A stretch of DNA of 64,000 bases from Hydrogenimonas sp. SS33 (lineage in GTDB: Bacteria > Campylobacterota > Campylobacteria > Campylobacterales > Hydrogenimonadaceae), in contig NZ_AP026369.1 of the NCBI RefSeq assembly GCF_040436365.1, positions 682,001 to 746,000 of the forward strand, written 5' to 3'. Below, one piece after another: positions 8,919 through 18,189 of the stretch; positions within the stretch are counted from its first letter, which is position 1; the number at the start of each line of letters is the position of its first letter. The position numbers and the translations under genes are program-made. The notes beneath the pieces were generated by a model that did not search any database, was not told the origin of the DNA, and worked only from the letters and a program-made list of their open reading frames with translations.

Positions 8919-9842
8919 ATGGCAGCGGTCGCCTATATCACCGATCCGGTCTACCTTCTTCACGAGACGGGCGAGTGGCACCCCGAATCATCCGAGCGTC
9001 TCAGAAGCATCGGTCGCCATATCGCCCCTTTGAAAGAGCGCCTTCTTTGCCTCTCTCCCATTGCGGTGAGTGAAAAACTGGTCGCCTCGGTCCATACGCC
9101 GGAGCATATCGAGACGGTCCGGGCCCACTGCGAATCACTGGAGCCCATCGACGCCGATACGGTCTGCTCCGCCCACTCCTGGGAGGCGGCGATGAAGGCG
9201 GCGGGAGCGGGCATCGTGGCGGTCGATGCCGTCCATGCGGGCGAAGCCGGACTCGCCTTCTGCGCCGTACGCCCGCCGGGACACCACGCCACGCCGGAGC
9301 GTTCCATGGGGTTTTGCCTCTTCAACAATGTGGCCATCGCCGCCCGCTACGCCCAGACCAGAGGCTACGGCCGCATCGCCATCGTCGATTTCGACGTCCA
9401 CCACGGCAACGGTACCCAGGAGATCTTCTATACCGACGGGTCGGTCCTCTACTTCTCCAGCCACCAGTCTCCCGCCTATCCCGGTACGGGCAGTTCCGAC
9501 GAACGGGGTGCGGGGGCAGGCGATGGGACCACCTTCAACTACCCCTTCCCGCCGGGCAGCGGCGACGAATCGGTCCCCCCACTCTACGAGGAGCTTCTCG
9601 CCCCCGTTCTGGCCGATTTTGAGCCGGACCTGATCCTCGTTTCCGCCGGGTACGACCTGCATGAAAAAGACCCCCTCGCCCAGCTGCAGGTGACCACCGA
9701 TGGCGTCCGGCGCATCGTCCACGCCATCTTGCACAGTGCCGACGTCCCCAAAATCTTCATGCTAGAAGGCGGCTACAACGTCGACGCCCTCGGAGAGTGC
9801 GTCGCCGCCACGATCGAAGAGATGCTACAATATCCCAATTAA
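8919..9842 (+). CDS. Histone deacetylase family hydrolase
   Basis: 307 residues, the normal single-domain length. The active-site His pair is in RPPGHHA (122-123), the zinc ligands in [15 protein letters not shown] (Asp159, His161), and the later Asp in [17 protein letters not shown] is also conserved. Bacterial members act as acetylpolyamine amidohydrolases, acetoin-utilisation-type or protein deacetylases, so the substrate is open. AAGGAG is correctly spaced upstream. It is followed after 16 bases by nfeD, suggesting one transcript. Confidence 0.9.
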   Translation: MAAVAYITDPVYLLHETGEWHPESSERLRSIGRHIAPLKERLLCLSPIAVSEKLVASVHTPEHIETVRAHCESLEPIDADTVCSAHSWEAAMKAAGAGIVAVDAVHAGEAGLAFCAVRPPGHHATPERSMGFCLFNNVAIAARYAQTRGYGRIAIVDFDVHHGNGTQEIFYTDGSVLYFSSHQSPAYPGTGSSDERGAGAGDGTTFNYPFPPGSGDESVPPLYEELLAPVLADFEPDLILVSAGYDLHEKDPLAQLQVTTDGVRRIVHAILHSADVPKIFMLEGGYNVDALGECVAATIEEMLQYPN

Positions 9843-9858
9843 CCTGTGAAGGAAAAAC

Positions 9859-10323
9859 ATGGAGTACCTTGCCCAGACGGTAGCGTGGTGGCACTGGATC
9901 GTTCTTGGGATCATCCTCAGCGCCGCGGAGATTCTGATTCCCAGTTTCATCGTCCTCTGGTTCGGTCTGGCGGCCATCGCCGTCGGTATTATCGACCTCC
10001 TCTTCGGCACCGGTTTCACGACGGAACTCTACCTCTGGATTCTCCTTTCGGTCCTCTTTCTGGCCATCTATTTCAGATTTTTCAAAAAGCACGAACCGGT
10101 CCCAAGCGTCGGACAGGCAGAAGGGGAGTATGCCGACATTCCCGGGGTCATCGTCAAAGACCTGGGCGGCGGGCGCTACAAAGCCCGTTTCGACCTGCCC
10201 GTCCTGGGTGACCGGGTCTGGGTCGTCGAACCCGAAGGTGAATCCTCCTTCCGTGAAGGAGACAAAATCAAAGTCGCCCATGTCTACGGGCAGATCGTCA
10301 AAGTCAAAGGAGTCTCCGAATGA
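9859..10323 (+). CDS. NfeD-like membrane protein
   Basis: 154 residues: two or three membrane helices (about 12-75), then a soluble OB-fold domain (about 95-150; GVIVKDLGGGRYKARFDLP, DRVWVVEPEG). This is the short NfeD form lacking the N-terminal ClpP-like protease. NfeD proteins pair with stomatin-like SPFH proteins in membrane microdomains; the next gene, overlapping by four bases (ATGA), is exactly such a partner. Confidence 0.88.
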   Translation: MEYLAQTVAWWHWIVLGIILSAAEILIPSFIVLWFGLAAIAVGIIDLLFGTGFTTELYLWILLSVLFLAIYFRFFKKHEPVPSVGQAEGEYADIPGVIVKDLGGGRYKARFDLPVLGDRVWVVEPEGESSFREGDKIKVAHVYGQIVKVKGVSE

Positions 10324-11177
10324 ACCCGCAACTCTCCATCGCCGTCGTCCTGCTCTTCGCCCTCTTCGTCTTCCTCGTCACCGGCATCCGCATCGTTCCC
10401 CAGGGGGAGGAGTGGGTCGTCGAACGGCTGGGCAAGTTCAAGAAGGTGCTCAAACCGGGACTAAACATCATTGTCCCCTTCATCGACCGCATCCGGGCGA
10501 AACTCTCCACCCGCGACATCATCCTCGACGTGAGCAAACAGGAGGTCATCACCAAGGACAACGCCGTCATCATCACCAACGCCATCGCCTTCATCAAAAT
10601 CACCGATCCCGTCAAAGCGCTCTACGGCGTCGAAAACTTCAAACTGGCCATCCAGAATCTCATCATGACCACCCTGCGCTCCATCATCGGGGAGATGAAA
10701 CTGGACGAAGCCCTGAGCAACCGGGAGATCATCAAGGCCCGCCTCAAGGAGCAGATCATCGACGATGTGGCCGACTGGGGCATTACCGTCAAAACCGTCG
10801 AAATCCAGGACATCACCCCCAGCCCCTCCATGCAGCAGGCGATGGAGCAGCAGGCGGCGGCCGAAAGGGAGCGGCGCGCCATCGAAACCTTGGCGGAAGG
10901 GAACAAAAACGCCACGATTCTGGAAGCCGACGGGAAGCTGGAAGCGGCGAAACGGGAAGCGGAAGCGCAAGTCAAGCTGGCCGAAGCGAGCGCGGAAGCG
11001 ATACGCCAGATCTCCTTCTCCATCGAAGGGCAGCCCATGGGCGCCGGCTTTCTTCTGGGGGACCGCTACATCGAGGCGCTGCGCAAACTTTCCGATTCGC
11101 AAAACAGCAAGTTCGTCGTCTACCCCGCCGATCTGCAGCAGGCGATCCGGGGGCTTTTCGCACAGTTTGGAAAATAG
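10320..11177 (+). CDS. Stomatin/prohibitin-family (SPFH/band 7) protein
   Basis: 285 residues: one N-terminal membrane anchor (about 5-24), SPFH core beginning GIRIVPQGEEWVVERLGKF, conserved RSIIGEMKLDEALSNRE, then a charged Ala/Glu coiled coil (about 180-235) and a hydrophobic C-terminus. These proteins oligomerise into membrane scaffolds that influence proteases and channels. It is translationally coupled to nfeD, the usual arrangement. Confidence 0.92.
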   Translation: MNPQLSIAVVLLFALFVFLVTGIRIVPQGEEWVVERLGKFKKVLKPGLNIIVPFIDRIRAKLSTRDIILDVSKQEVITKDNAVIITNAIAFIKITDPVKALYGVENFKLAIQNLIMTTLRSIIGEMKLDEALSNREIIKARLKEQIIDDVADWGITVKTVEIQDITPSPSMQQAMEQQAAAERERRAIETLAEGNKNATILEADGKLEAAKREAEAQVKLAEASAEAIRQISFSIEGQPMGAGFLLGDRYIEALRKLSDSQNSKFVVYPADLQQAIRGLFAQFGK

Positions 11178-11183
11178 AGGGTT

Positions 11184-11624
11184 CTATAATCCGAAGCGTC
11201 TCTTTTTCTTCTTCTCCAGCACCACATCGGCGCGTTTTCGAAGGGGGCGGGTCCCTTTGAACTTCTCCAGCCGTTTCATGTAGGGGTCGTCGGCCGGGAC
11301 CGCCTCTTTTTTAGCCGTTTTCGCCTCACTTCTTCCTTTTTTGCTTCTCTTTTTCTCTTTGGGCCCTTTTTTGCTCCTGGAAAAGCCCAGACGCATGATG
11401 GAGAAGAGAACCGTCAGGCTGCACAGGACCACGACCACCCATTTGACCGCCAGGTAGAGGCCGATCTTTTGGGTATCGCCCGTCTTGTAGGCCAGGTCCG
11501 CCATGTCCCGGTAGACCGCATCCGCCAGAAAAATACCGATGATGCCGACGGCGATCAGGGTGAGATAGCGGACATTGCGCCTGAAAAAGAGTCCGACGGT
11601 CGCCCATTTGAGGTAGTGGTACAT
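11184..11624 (-). CDS. Small membrane protein of unknown function
   Basis: 146 residues with two membrane helices (about 20-40 and 58-82) and a very basic C-terminal half rich in Lys/Arg (pI clearly high by eye). No recognised catalytic motif. It follows the 83-residue gene by one base, so the two are probably co-transcribed, convergent with the stomatin gene. The basic tail could contact membrane lipids or nucleic acid; this is only inference. Confidence 0.7.
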   Translation of the reverse strand: MYHYLKWATVGLFFRRNVRYLTLIAVGIIGIFLADAVYRDMADLAYKTGDTQKIGLYLAVKWVVVVLCSLTVLFSIMRLGFSRSKKGPKEKKRSKKGRSEAKTAKKEAVPADDPYMKRLEKFKGTRPLRKRADVVLEKKKKRRFGL

Positions 11625-11625
11625 G

Positions 11626-11877
11626 CTATATCCAGCTGATTCCCAGCAGCGCCAGCAGTGCCAGCAGCCCTTTGGTCTTGTACTCGCCGATCAGTTTGTC
11701 CTCTTCGTCGGCGATGATGATCTCCAGATCCTCGTCGCTGAGAGTGTTTATATCGACCCGGCTCTCCACCAGGCGTGCCCGGGTGCGTATGAGCGCTTTC
11801 TCCCGAAGCTTTTCGTAAAATTTGTCCCGGCTTCTTTTGGGAAGTTTTTTGATAACATTGAGAATATTTTCTTTCAT
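11626..11877 (-). CDS. Small hypothetical protein
   Basis: 83 residues: a charged helical N-terminus (MKENILNVIKKLPKRSRDKF), an acidic middle (LSDEDLEIIIADEEDKL) and a short hydrophobic C-terminus (GLLALLALLGISWI) that may sit at the membrane. Not recognised. It starts about 50 bases from the left end of the MITE, so its promoter is probably close to the insertion. Confidence 0.6.
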   Translation of the reverse strand: MKENILNVIKKLPKRSRDKFYEKLREKALIRTRARLVESRVDINTLSDEDLEIIIADEEDKLIGEYKTKGLLALLALLGISWI

Positions 11878-11921
11878 GTTTTCATTGTATCACAACCGGA
11901 AAAAGGTGACAAATCTTTTTT

Positions 11922-11930
11922 TTCATTACC
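11922..11930. repeat. Left 9-bp target-site duplication of MITE
   Basis: TTCATTACC directly precedes the left inverted end and is repeated exactly at 12094-12102 directly after the right end, as expected from a 9-bp staggered insertion. Confidence 0.75.
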
Positions 11931-12093
11931 CATGGTACTTCAAGTTAAAGGTTCATTTCGGTTTTAAGCGGCTTTGAGGGCGGCTGTTTGGCATAAGATG
12001 TGCCAAACAGCCCTCAACCTCAGAGAAATCCCATGGAAGGGATTTCGAGAATGAGCGCAAAACTGAAAGAAACCTTGAACTTGAAGTACCATG
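11931..12093. mobile_element. MITE-like non-autonomous element, 163 bp
   Basis: The ends are 35-bp terminal inverted repeats (11931-11965 and 12059-12093), starting CATGGTACTTCAAGTT, with about four mismatches. Both ends are flanked by an identical 9-bp direct repeat. Inside are a perfect 12-bp stem (11982-11993 with 12001-12012, loop TAAGATG) and a second stem GAAATCCC/GGGATTTC (12025-12046). No transposase is encoded. A 9-bp duplication fits families such as IS4/IS5/IS10-like elements, but the parent cannot be named. RNA from it would be highly folded. It lies between a small minus gene and a plus stress-protein gene. Confidence 0.8.
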
Positions 12094-12102
12094 TTCATTA
12101 CC
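12094..12102. repeat. Right 9-bp target-site duplication of MITE
   Basis: TTCATTACC, identical to 11922-11930 and immediately adjacent to the right terminal inverted repeat. Confidence 0.75.
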
Positions 12103-12161
12103 TTTGTTTACCATGTTTGAAGTATCATTGTTAAAAGAAATCAAAACCATAAGGAGAAATC

Positions 12162-12665
12162 ATGAAAAAGACGGTGATGGGTGTCTACGACAGTTACGAC
12201 GACGTGATCGATACCATCGAAGCGCTGGACAATGCGGGTATTCCGAAAGAGGTTATTTCGGTTCTGGGAAAAGGGAACGAAAAGATGCACAACCGCTTCG
12301 AATACTACAAACACAGCCAGGATGCCGCCTTCTGGGGTGAACAGGGTGCATTCTGGGGAGCGATCATGGGCTTTCTCGCCGGCGGCCTGCTCTTCTTCCT
12401 CCCCGGATTCGGCCCCATTATCGCGTCCGGCCCCATTATGGCTACCCTGGCAGGAATGGCCGGCGGAGCGGTGCTCGGCGGCGCCGGCGCCTCATTGATC
12501 GCGGTGCTTGTAGACTGGGGCATAACCGAAGCGGAAGCGAAACGGTATGAAGATCTGCTGAAAGAGGGGAAATTCATCGTCATGATACACGCCGACGAAG
12601 AGATCGCGAGAAAAGCGGAAGAGATTATGAAAGGCCAAACCAACAAAGAAGTGAAACTCCACTGA
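12162..12665 (+). CDS. General-stress/DUF1269-like membrane-associated protein
   Basis: 167 residues. The N-terminus (MKKTVMGVYDSYDDVIDTIE) and C-terminus (GKFIVMIHADEEIARKAEEI) form a ferredoxin-like pattern seen in 'heat-induced/general stress' YflT- or DUF1269-type proteins. Between them is a Gly-rich hydrophobic stretch (about 62-118) that may insert in the membrane. ATAAGGAG gives a strong ribosome site before ATG 12162. The right end of the MITE is about 70 bases upstream and may influence its promoter. The biochemical role is unknown. Confidence 0.7.
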   Translation: MKKTVMGVYDSYDDVIDTIEALDNAGIPKEVISVLGKGNEKMHNRFEYYKHSQDAAFWGEQGAFWGAIMGFLAGGLLFFLPGFGPIIASGPIMATLAGMAGGAVLGGAGASLIAVLVDWGITEAEAKRYEDLLKEGKFIVMIHADEEIARKAEEIMKGQTNKEVKLH

Positions 12666-12678
12666 CACACCCTCTTTC

Positions 12679-12698
12679 CACCGGCTTTGAAGCCGGTG
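12679..12698 (+). terminator. Hairpin terminator after stress-protein gene
   Basis: CACCGGCTT (12679-12687) and AAGCCGGTG (12690-12698) form a nine-pair stem starting 14 bases after the stop codon and followed by TTTCACGC. The T-run is short, so termination may be partial. Confidence 0.55.
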
Positions 12699-12725
12699 TT
12701 TCACGCATAAAAAAACGGATCGGAT

Positions 12726-12935
12726 TTATCGGGCAGACGGCAGGGTCGTCGTCTCCATAAACTTTTTCACCCGCTTTTTCAACGCTCTCTTTTCGCCGAT
12801 TTTCCGGTAGAAGGTATCGTACCCCTGAAAGGCGTCGCCGCCGGTATCCTCAAGCTGGCCCGGCTCCATGTTGACGATCATGGTACGGGGCTTGACGGTC
12901 CCGTTCGCGTATATTTCGTGTCCTTTGAGAATCAT
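12726..12935 (-). CDS. Small hypothetical protein
   Basis: 69 residues, soluble, with a beta-like N-terminal half (MILKGHEIYANGTVKPRTMI) and a basic helical C-terminus (KRALKKRVKKFMETT). AAGGAGTGAGCG before ATG 12935 is a strong ribosome site, the main reason to accept the gene. Not recognised. A TATAAT (minus strand, plus 13060-13065) lies about 125 bases upstream and could be its -10, leaving a long leader. The rest of 12936-13206 holds only this and a GC hairpin. Confidence 0.55.
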   Translation of the reverse strand: MILKGHEIYANGTVKPRTMIVNMEPGQLEDTGGDAFQGYDTFYRKIGEKRALKKRVKKFMETTTLPSAR

Positions 12936-13146
12936 CGCTCACTCCTTCTTTTCCGACCCACTCCACAAGGCCGTATGATTGACTGTCCACTCGAGGCCCT
13001 CCGCCTCCGACGAAGCGTTTCAGGATAGCTCGGATCTTCGTTTTCAGCGGAATATAACCATTATAGGGCGAAACAGGTAAACGAAATGTCTTCCAACTGA
13101 CATTTTCACCGATATTAATATTGATTAACTTTTCACCGACATAGCG

Positions 13147-13166
13147 CCCCGGCCGAAAGGCCGGGG
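13147..13166. terminator. GC-rich hairpin between glgP and small gene
   Basis: CCCCGGCC-GAAA-GGCCGGGG is a perfect eight-pair stem capped by a GNRA tetraloop, 41 bases beyond the glgP stop on the minus strand. There is no T-run, so it may protect a 3' end or serve as a terminator; role uncertain. Confidence 0.45.
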
Positions 13167-13206
13167 TATAGGTATAAGAGAGGGAGGCTGTTTCAAACCA
13201 CGGCGA

Positions 13207-15363
13207 TTACCGGCCCCCGCCCGCTTTTTTGTCCGACTGCTGCAGGTAGGCGGAGATGGGCAGGTAGAATTTTCCAAGGTAGTCTTTCATCATTCTTCGG
13301 CCGCCGAATTGCGGCGATATGCTGCGGATGGTGTGCTTCATCATCCGAATCCATCCGGCGGGCAGGTTCCGGTCGTCGAGGGTATAGTAGAGTGGCACGA
13401 TCTCCTTTTCGAGGGTGTCGTAGAGGGCCGTGGCATCGGCTGCGTCGTCGGAGGTCTCACCGCCGATGGACCAGCCGTTTTTGCCGTCGAACCCTTCGGG
13501 CCACCACCCGTCTTTCGTGGAGCAGTGCAGCGTGGCGTTGACAGAGGCTTTCATGCCGCTGGTGCCGCACGCTTCCATGGGTAGCAGCGGATTGTTGAGC
13601 CATATGTCGCAGCCGCGCACCAGGTATTTGGCCACATTCTCCCCGTAATCCTCCACAAAGGCGATGCGCCCCCGAAACCTGGGGTCCTGCGCCGTCTTGA
13701 AGATACGTTGCAGAATCTTCTTGCCCGGATTGTCCGCCGGGTGCGCCTTGCCGGCGAAGACAATCTGCACCGGCATCGCGAAATTGTTGATGATCCTTTC
13801 CAGGCGCTCCAAATCGTGAAGGATCAGGTCGGGACGCTTGTAGGAGGTCATCCGCCGTGCGAAACCGATGGTCAGAACGTCGGGGTCGAGCATCACCCCT
13901 TCCGCCATCGCGACGAGGGGGTCGATGCCCTCGTCGGCCCATTTGCGCCGCACCCGCTCGCGGATGAAGTTGACCATCCGTACCTTGTAGGCATAGTGGA
14001 GATTCCAGACCGTCTCGTCGTCGAGCTCCTCCACCCGGGACCAGAGGTCGATATTGTCCTGGTGTTCGACCCAGTTCTCCCCAAGCACACCGTCGAGCTG
14101 CGCCCGCAGTTCATCCCCCAGCCAGGTGGGCAGATGGACGCCGTTGGTGACGTAGTCGATGGGATTGTCACGCCCCTCCTTCTCGAACAGCGTATGCCAT
14201 ATCCGGCGCGTGACGTCGCGGTGTTTGCGGCTGACGGCGTTCCGGTGGGCGCAGAGGTTGAAACCGAAGACGGTCATGTTGAAACCGGCCCCCGGTTTGT
14301 CGGGGTTGATGCCGAAATTCATGAAGCGCTCTTTGTCCATGCCCAGCCGTTTCCAGTAGTCGGAGAAGTAGTGGCTCATCATGTCGAAGCCGTAGACATC
14401 CGTCGCCGCCTGCAGGGGGGTGTGGGTCGTGAAGATGGAGCTCTGCCTGACCCGTTCGATGGCGTCGTCGAGAGCCATTCCTTCGTTTTCGATGAAGGCG
14501 CGGACCCTTTCGAAAAGGGCGAAGGCGGGATGCCCTTCGTTGAGATGGAGAATGGAGTATTCGATACCCAGATCCTCCAGCACCTTGTAACCGCCGATGC
14601 CCAGCACGATCTGCTGGCGCAGCCGCTGGTTCAGGTCGGGGGTGTAGAGGTGGGAGGAGATCTGCCTGTCCCACGGGTCGTTTTTGTCGATGTCGGTATC
14701 GAGCAGGTAGAGGGTCACCCGCCCCACGTTGACCTTCCAGACCGTGGCGTAGACCGGCGGGTCGATGAAGGGTACCTGGATCATGAAATGCTCCCCCTTC
14801 CCGTCCAGGACCCGTTCGATGGGGGCGGTATCCTTGTCCACCGTCTCGTTGGCGCCGTTCTGCCATCCGTCGCTGCCGATGACCTGGCGCACATATCCCT
14901 GGGGATACATGAAGCCCACCCCCACCATGGGCAGCCCCATGTCGCTCGACTCTTTGAGGATGTCTCCCGCCAGGAACCCCAGGCCGCCGGAGTAGATGGG
15001 AAGGGAATGGTGCAGCCCGTACTCGGCGCAGAAGTAGGCAATGGGCAGGGGCTCCTCTTCCGTATAGACCGTCTTGTCCCGCATATACTCTTTGAAGAGG
15101 GCATGGACGTAGCGGTACTCCCGCATGAAACTCTCGTTGCGGGCGACGGTCTCCAGCTGCCGCGGGGAGAGGTTCCTGAGCATTTCGATGGGGTTCTGCC
15201 CACTCTCCTTCCAGAGGTAGGGGTTCAGTTTCCTGAAGAGGTTCTTCCCTGCCGGGTTCCAGGTCCACCAGAGGTTGAGGGCGATCTCCCCCAGCCCCGA
15301 CAATGCGTCGGGAAGCTCGGGGATGGCTATGTTGGCCGAAGGGTCGGTTCCCTGTATACTCAT
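13207..15363 (-). CDS. glgP: Alpha-glucan (glycogen) phosphorylase
   Basis: 718 residues, the short bacterial/archaeal GT35 form. It has the N-terminal [10 protein letters not shown] motif, [21 protein letters not shown] (split as AYFCAEYG…[12 protein letters not shown], about 107-130), [26 protein letters not shown] and the PLP/phosphate region [14 protein letters not shown]. It releases glucose-1-phosphate from glycogen. The ATG overlaps the enolase stop by four bases, so carbon-reserve breakdown is coupled to a lower-glycolysis enzyme. Specificity between glycogen and maltodextrin is not visible. Confidence 0.9.
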   Translation of the reverse strand: MSIQGTDPSANIAIPELPDALSGLGEIALNLWWTWNPAGKNLFRKLNPYLWKESGQNPIEMLRNLSPRQLETVARNESFMREYRYVHALFKEYMRDKTVYTEEEPLPIAYFCAEYGLHHSLPIYSGGLGFLAGDILKESSDMGLPMVGVGFMYPQGYVRQVIGSDGWQNGANETVDKDTAPIERVLDGKGEHFMIQVPFIDPPVYATVWKVNVGRVTLYLLDTDIDKNDPWDRQISSHLYTPDLNQRLRQQIVLGIGGYKVLEDLGIEYSILHLNEGHPAFALFERVRAFIENEGMALDDAIERVRQSSIFTTHTPLQAATDVYGFDMMSHYFSDYWKRLGMDKERFMNFGINPDKPGAGFNMTVFGFNLCAHRNAVSRKHRDVTRRIWHTLFEKEGRDNPIDYVTNGVHLPTWLGDELRAQLDGVLGENWVEHQDNIDLWSRVEELDDETVWNLHYAYKVRMVNFIRERVRRKWADEGIDPLVAMAEGVMLDPDVLTIGFARRMTSYKRPDLILHDLERLERIINNFAMPVQIVFAGKAHPADNPGKKILQRIFKTAQDPRFRGRIAFVEDYGENVAKYLVRGCDIWLNNPLLPMEACGTSGMKASVNATLHCSTKDGWWPEGFDGKNGWSIGGETSDDAADATALYDTLEKEIVPLYYTLDDRNLPAGWIRMMKHTIRSISPQFGGRRMMKDYLGKFYLPISAYLQQSDKKAGGGR

Positions 15364-16637
15364 TTCCAGTAATACTTCGCGTTGGATTGGAGATCATCCT
15401 CGATTTCGAGGAGACGGTTGTATTTGGCCAGCCGTTCGCTGCGGCTGGCGCTGCCGCTTTTGAGATGCCCGCTTCCCATAGCGACGGCGAAGTCGGCCAG
15501 GAAGGTGTCGGCCGTTTCGCCGGAGCGGTGGGAGAGGAAGGCCCGCCAGCCGTGCTCCAGGCAGAGTGTGACGGCGTCGACCGTTTCGGTGACGCTGCCG
15601 ATCTGGTTGAGCTTGATGAGCGACGCGTTGGCCGTATGCTCCTCGATGCCCCGTCGGATGAATTTGGTGTTGGTGACAAAAATGTCGTCGCCCACCACCT
15701 CGATCTTGTCGCCCAGGGCTTTGGTGAATTTGGCGAACCCTTCCCAATCCTCCTCGGCAAGGGGGTCCTCCCAGAGGACGATGGGATATTTGGCGACCCA
15801 CTTTTCGGCCAGGGCGATCAGGTCGTCGCTGGTCATTTCGCCGCCGCCGGACCATTTGAGGTTGTAGTGCCCCTTCTTGTCGGTCGAAAAGGAGGTGGCG
15901 GCGCTGTCGATGGCGATGGCGATATCTTCCCCCGGAACGTAGCCGGCCTTTTCCACCGCTTCGAGAATTAGTTCGATCGCCTCTTCGTTGCTCCCCAGGT
16001 TGGGCGCGAAGCCCCCTTCGTCACCGACGGAGGTGGCGTACCCTTTGCTTTCGAGAATCTTTTTGAGGGTATGGAAGGTTTCGGCCACGTACCGCAGCCC
16101 CTCCGAAAAGGAGGGGGCTCCCAGGGGCACCGCCATGAACTCCTGGAAATCAACGCTGTTGTCGGCATGCTCCCCGCCGTTGAGAATGTTCATGCAGGGA
16201 ACCGGCAGGCGTCTTGCTTCCGCACCGCCCAGATAGCGGTAGAGCTCCACCCCGTGGCTTTGGGCCGCCGCCCGCGCCACGGCCATGGAGACACCCAGAA
16301 TGGCATTGGCCCCCAACCGTGCCTTGTTCTCCGTTCCGTCGAGTTCGATCATCAGCCGGTCGATCATCGCCTGCTCCGTGGCGTCGATGCCGATGAGTTC
16401 GGGGGCGATGATCTCGTTGACGTTGGCGCACGCCTTGCGGACCCCTTTTCCGCCGTAGCGGTTCGGGTCCCCGTCACGAAGCTCCACCGCCTCGTATTCG
16501 CCCGTACTGGCGCCGGAGGGAACCGACGCGCTCACTTTCGTACCGTCCTGAAGGGTTACGAAGACCCGTACCGTCGGGTTTCCGCGGGAATCGAGCACTT
16601 CCAGTGCCCTGACTGACCGGATATCGCTTTGACTCAT
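15360..16637 (-). CDS. eno: Enolase (phosphopyruvate hydratase)
   Basis: 425 residues, normal length. Motifs: [44 protein letters not shown] (catalytic Glu/His region), [35 protein letters not shown], and the catalytic Lys/His region FLSHRSGET. It interconverts 2-phosphoglycerate and PEP. Residues near the C-terminus ([20 protein letters not shown]) differ from the common IKTGAPxRS form, so it may be a second, divergent enolase. It is the first gene of an operon with glgP and has a candidate 11-bp-spaced operator upstream. Confidence 0.93.
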   Translation of the reverse strand: MSQSDIRSVRALEVLDSRGNPTVRVFVTLQDGTKVSASVPSGASTGEYEAVELRDGDPNRYGGKGVRKACANVNEIIAPELIGIDATEQAMIDRLMIELDGTENKARLGANAILGVSMAVARAAAQSHGVELYRYLGGAEARRLPVPCMNILNGGEHADNSVDFQEFMAVPLGAPSFSEGLRYVAETFHTLKKILESKGYATSVGDEGGFAPNLGSNEEAIELILEAVEKAGYVPGEDIAIAIDSAATSFSTDKKGHYNLKWSGGGEMTSDDLIALAEKWVAKYPIVLWEDPLAEEDWEGFAKFTKALGDKIEVVGDDIFVTNTKFIRRGIEEHTANASLIKLNQIGSVTETVDAVTLCLEHGWRAFLSHRSGETADTFLADFAVAMGSGHLKSGSASRSERLAKYNRLLEIEDDLQSNAKYYWK

Positions 16638-16658
16638 GGTTGAATCCTTTGAAGTAAG

Positions 16659-16701
16659 ATTATGACAATTTTACTCCAAAAACCGTTTACCAACCGTTTA
16701 C
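16659..16701 (-). promoter_or_regulatory. Enolase promoter with tandem 11-bp-spaced half-sites
   Basis: On the minus strand GTAAACGGTTGGTAAACGG (plus 16683-16701) contains TAAACG twice, with starts 11 bp apart. A CATAAT -10 (plus 16659-16664) follows 18 bases downstream, so the half-sites cover the -35 and upstream area. A very similar block lies before PEP synthase (49030-49049). Confidence 0.45.
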
Positions 16702-16779
16702 TTCCAAAAATTCACCCGAAAAAATTGTTGCCGATGGCTATGGACCTCCAAAGTACGGGTCTTAGGTCACATGGGAGTG

Positions 16780-17475
16780 TCAGAAGGCGTACTTTTTTTT
16801 CAACGCTTCCAGTTTCGTCACCACAATGCGCCCCTCTTTGCGCAGGACGATCTCCTCCTCTTTCAGCTTGCGCAGCTGAGTGGTTACGACCGTACGGACG
16901 GTTCCGATGAGTTCGGCAAGGACTTCATGGGGAAGGTCGTTGATGAGACGGACGGGATGCCCCTCCGGTTCGCCGTTTTCGGTATCGGTATGGTGCAGAA
17001 TCAGTTTCGCGAGACGGGTCAGGGTATCATCGAAGACGAGACTCTCGCTCAGATGCTCCAGATGGCGCATCTGCCGGCCGATATAGGGAAGAAACCGGGC
17101 ATTGAATCGGGGATAGTCCCTGAGCCACTCCCGTGCTTTCTCCATCGGCACCCGCAGCAGGATAACGTCGTCCTGTGCCGTAAAGAGTGAAAGATGGGGT
17201 TGGCCATCCAGCAGCGACAGAACATCGAAAACATCCCCTTCCGCCAGAATGAAGAGGGTAATGTTTCGCCCCGTTTTGAGATCGGTCTGGCTCATTTTGA
17301 CACGCCCCCGGACGATGATGTTGAGAAAGAGCGTTCCTTCGTCGTTGTCGATCACCTGACCTTTTTTCCAGTGGCTGACGTGGCATGCCGAAACCATTTT
17401 TTTCAGAATCTCCCGGGGCAGATCACCGAAAAGCGGTGTGTGTTCAAGTCTTGACAGATAGGCCGTCGTACTCAT
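16780..17475 (-). CDS. Crp/Fnr-family transcription regulator
   Basis: 231 residues: cyclic-nucleotide-binding-like beta barrel (about 12-135; RGRVKMSQTDLKTGRNITLFI), dimer helix, and C-terminal winged helix (about 150-225; LPHEVLAELIGTVRTVVTTQLRKL). The cAMP-contacting RxS motif is not evident and only one Cys (near residue 30) is present, so an FNR [4Fe-4S] sensor is unlikely. The effector is unknown. It overlaps the upstream 168-residue gene by four bases. Divergent flank genes (enolase, diiron protein) are plausible targets. Confidence 0.88.
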   Translation of the reverse strand: MSTTAYLSRLEHTPLFGDLPREILKKMVSACHVSHWKKGQVIDNDEGTLFLNIIVRGRVKMSQTDLKTGRNITLFILAEGDVFDVLSLLDGQPHLSLFTAQDDVILLRVPMEKAREWLRDYPRFNARFLPYIGRQMRHLEHLSESLVFDDTLTRLAKLILHHTDTENGEPEGHPVRLINDLPHEVLAELIGTVRTVVTTQLRKLKEEEIVLRKEGRIVVTKLEALKKKYAF

Positions 17476-17978
17476 ACTTTCACCTCTCTTTTTGTCCTGA
17501 AAGCATCGAAATCAATCCCGTGACGCTCCGCATCCGGCTCCAGCAAATCCACATAGGCACAGGTGAGGGTTTTGAAGTGGGCAGATATGGCCACGGCATA
17601 TTCCAGAGTATAAGGGTTGACGAGATCCTTTTCCCACGCGGCACACGTCTTCACCTCTGCGACAATCTCATCCATGCACCGCTCACAAAGATGAATGAAT
17701 CGCAAAAAATCGACCATCGCTTCACTCTCATCGGCATCCTCTTTCCTGATACGACGGTACCGCTCCTTCAGGAGGTATCGCAGGTGCCAGTGAAGATTGT
17801 CCACCACCCTCTCCGTCAGGTCATTGACATCTTCACGTCTTTCGGCGAAGGTTTCGTCCAGACGGCAGAGGGTCGCGACGGCACCTTTCAACACCCCTTC
17901 GGGAACCTCCCCCCGATCGATCGCTTCATCCATCTCCCTCGTCACCGCTTTGAGCACTTCCCTGTACTTTTTCGCCAC
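17472..17978 (-). CDS. Hypothetical helical protein co-transcribed with Crp-family regulator
   Basis: 168 residues, predicted mostly alpha-helical and highly charged, with clustered His/Cys (DNLHWHLRYLLKERYRR; FIHLCERCMDEIV; VKTCAAWEKD). The CERC pair plus His residues could bind a metal or haem; this is inference. GTG start at 17978 with AAAGG seven bases upstream. It overlaps the regulator start by four bases, so it may modulate or sense for that regulator. Family not recognised. Confidence 0.65.
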   Translation of the reverse strand: MAKKYREVLKAVTREMDEAIDRGEVPEGVLKGAVATLCRLDETFAERREDVNDLTERVVDNLHWHLRYLLKERYRRIRKEDADESEAMVDFLRFIHLCERCMDEIVAEVKTCAAWEKDLVNPYTLEYAVAISAHFKTLTCAYVDLLEPDAERHGIDFDAFRTKREVKV

Positions 17979-17989
17979 AGCATCGCCTT

Positions 17990-18012
17990 TTACCTAACTG
18001 ATGTTACCTAAT
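17990..18012 (-). promoter_or_regulatory. Direct repeat TTAGGTAA in leader of regulator operon
   Basis: On the minus strand TTAGGTAA occurs twice, 13 bases apart, between a TATAAA-like element (plus about 18017-18022) and the GTG start. The position downstream of the -10 would suit a repressor or autoregulatory site. Weak evidence. Confidence 0.3.
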
Positions 18013-18148
18013 TCACAAATTTTTATATTTTACCCTATTTCTCCGAAAAACGATGTCAGCTGGCAGACACCGGCTCGGAACCTTGCGTTTCATCTTCCGC
18101 AGACACGATTTCAACGGCCGGAATTTACCTTCGTTTATCATTCCCGAA

Positions 18149-18154
18149 TATAAT
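18149..18154 (+). promoter_or_regulatory. Candidate -10 for diiron-protein gene
   Basis: TATAAT at 18149-18154, about 36 bases before the chosen ATG. A TTTACC at 18124-18129 is too far (19 bases) for a good -35. Confidence 0.4.
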
Positions 18155-18189
18155 GTGCATAAACGAATGCTATATTATAAGGAATGGCC

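Noticed and set aside
11953-12150. 65-codon open frame across the MITE
   Set aside because: It spans the inverted repeats and internal hairpins and shows no protein-like composition.
13708-15372. 554-codon open frame on the plus strand
   Set aside because: Antisense shadow of glycogen phosphorylase.
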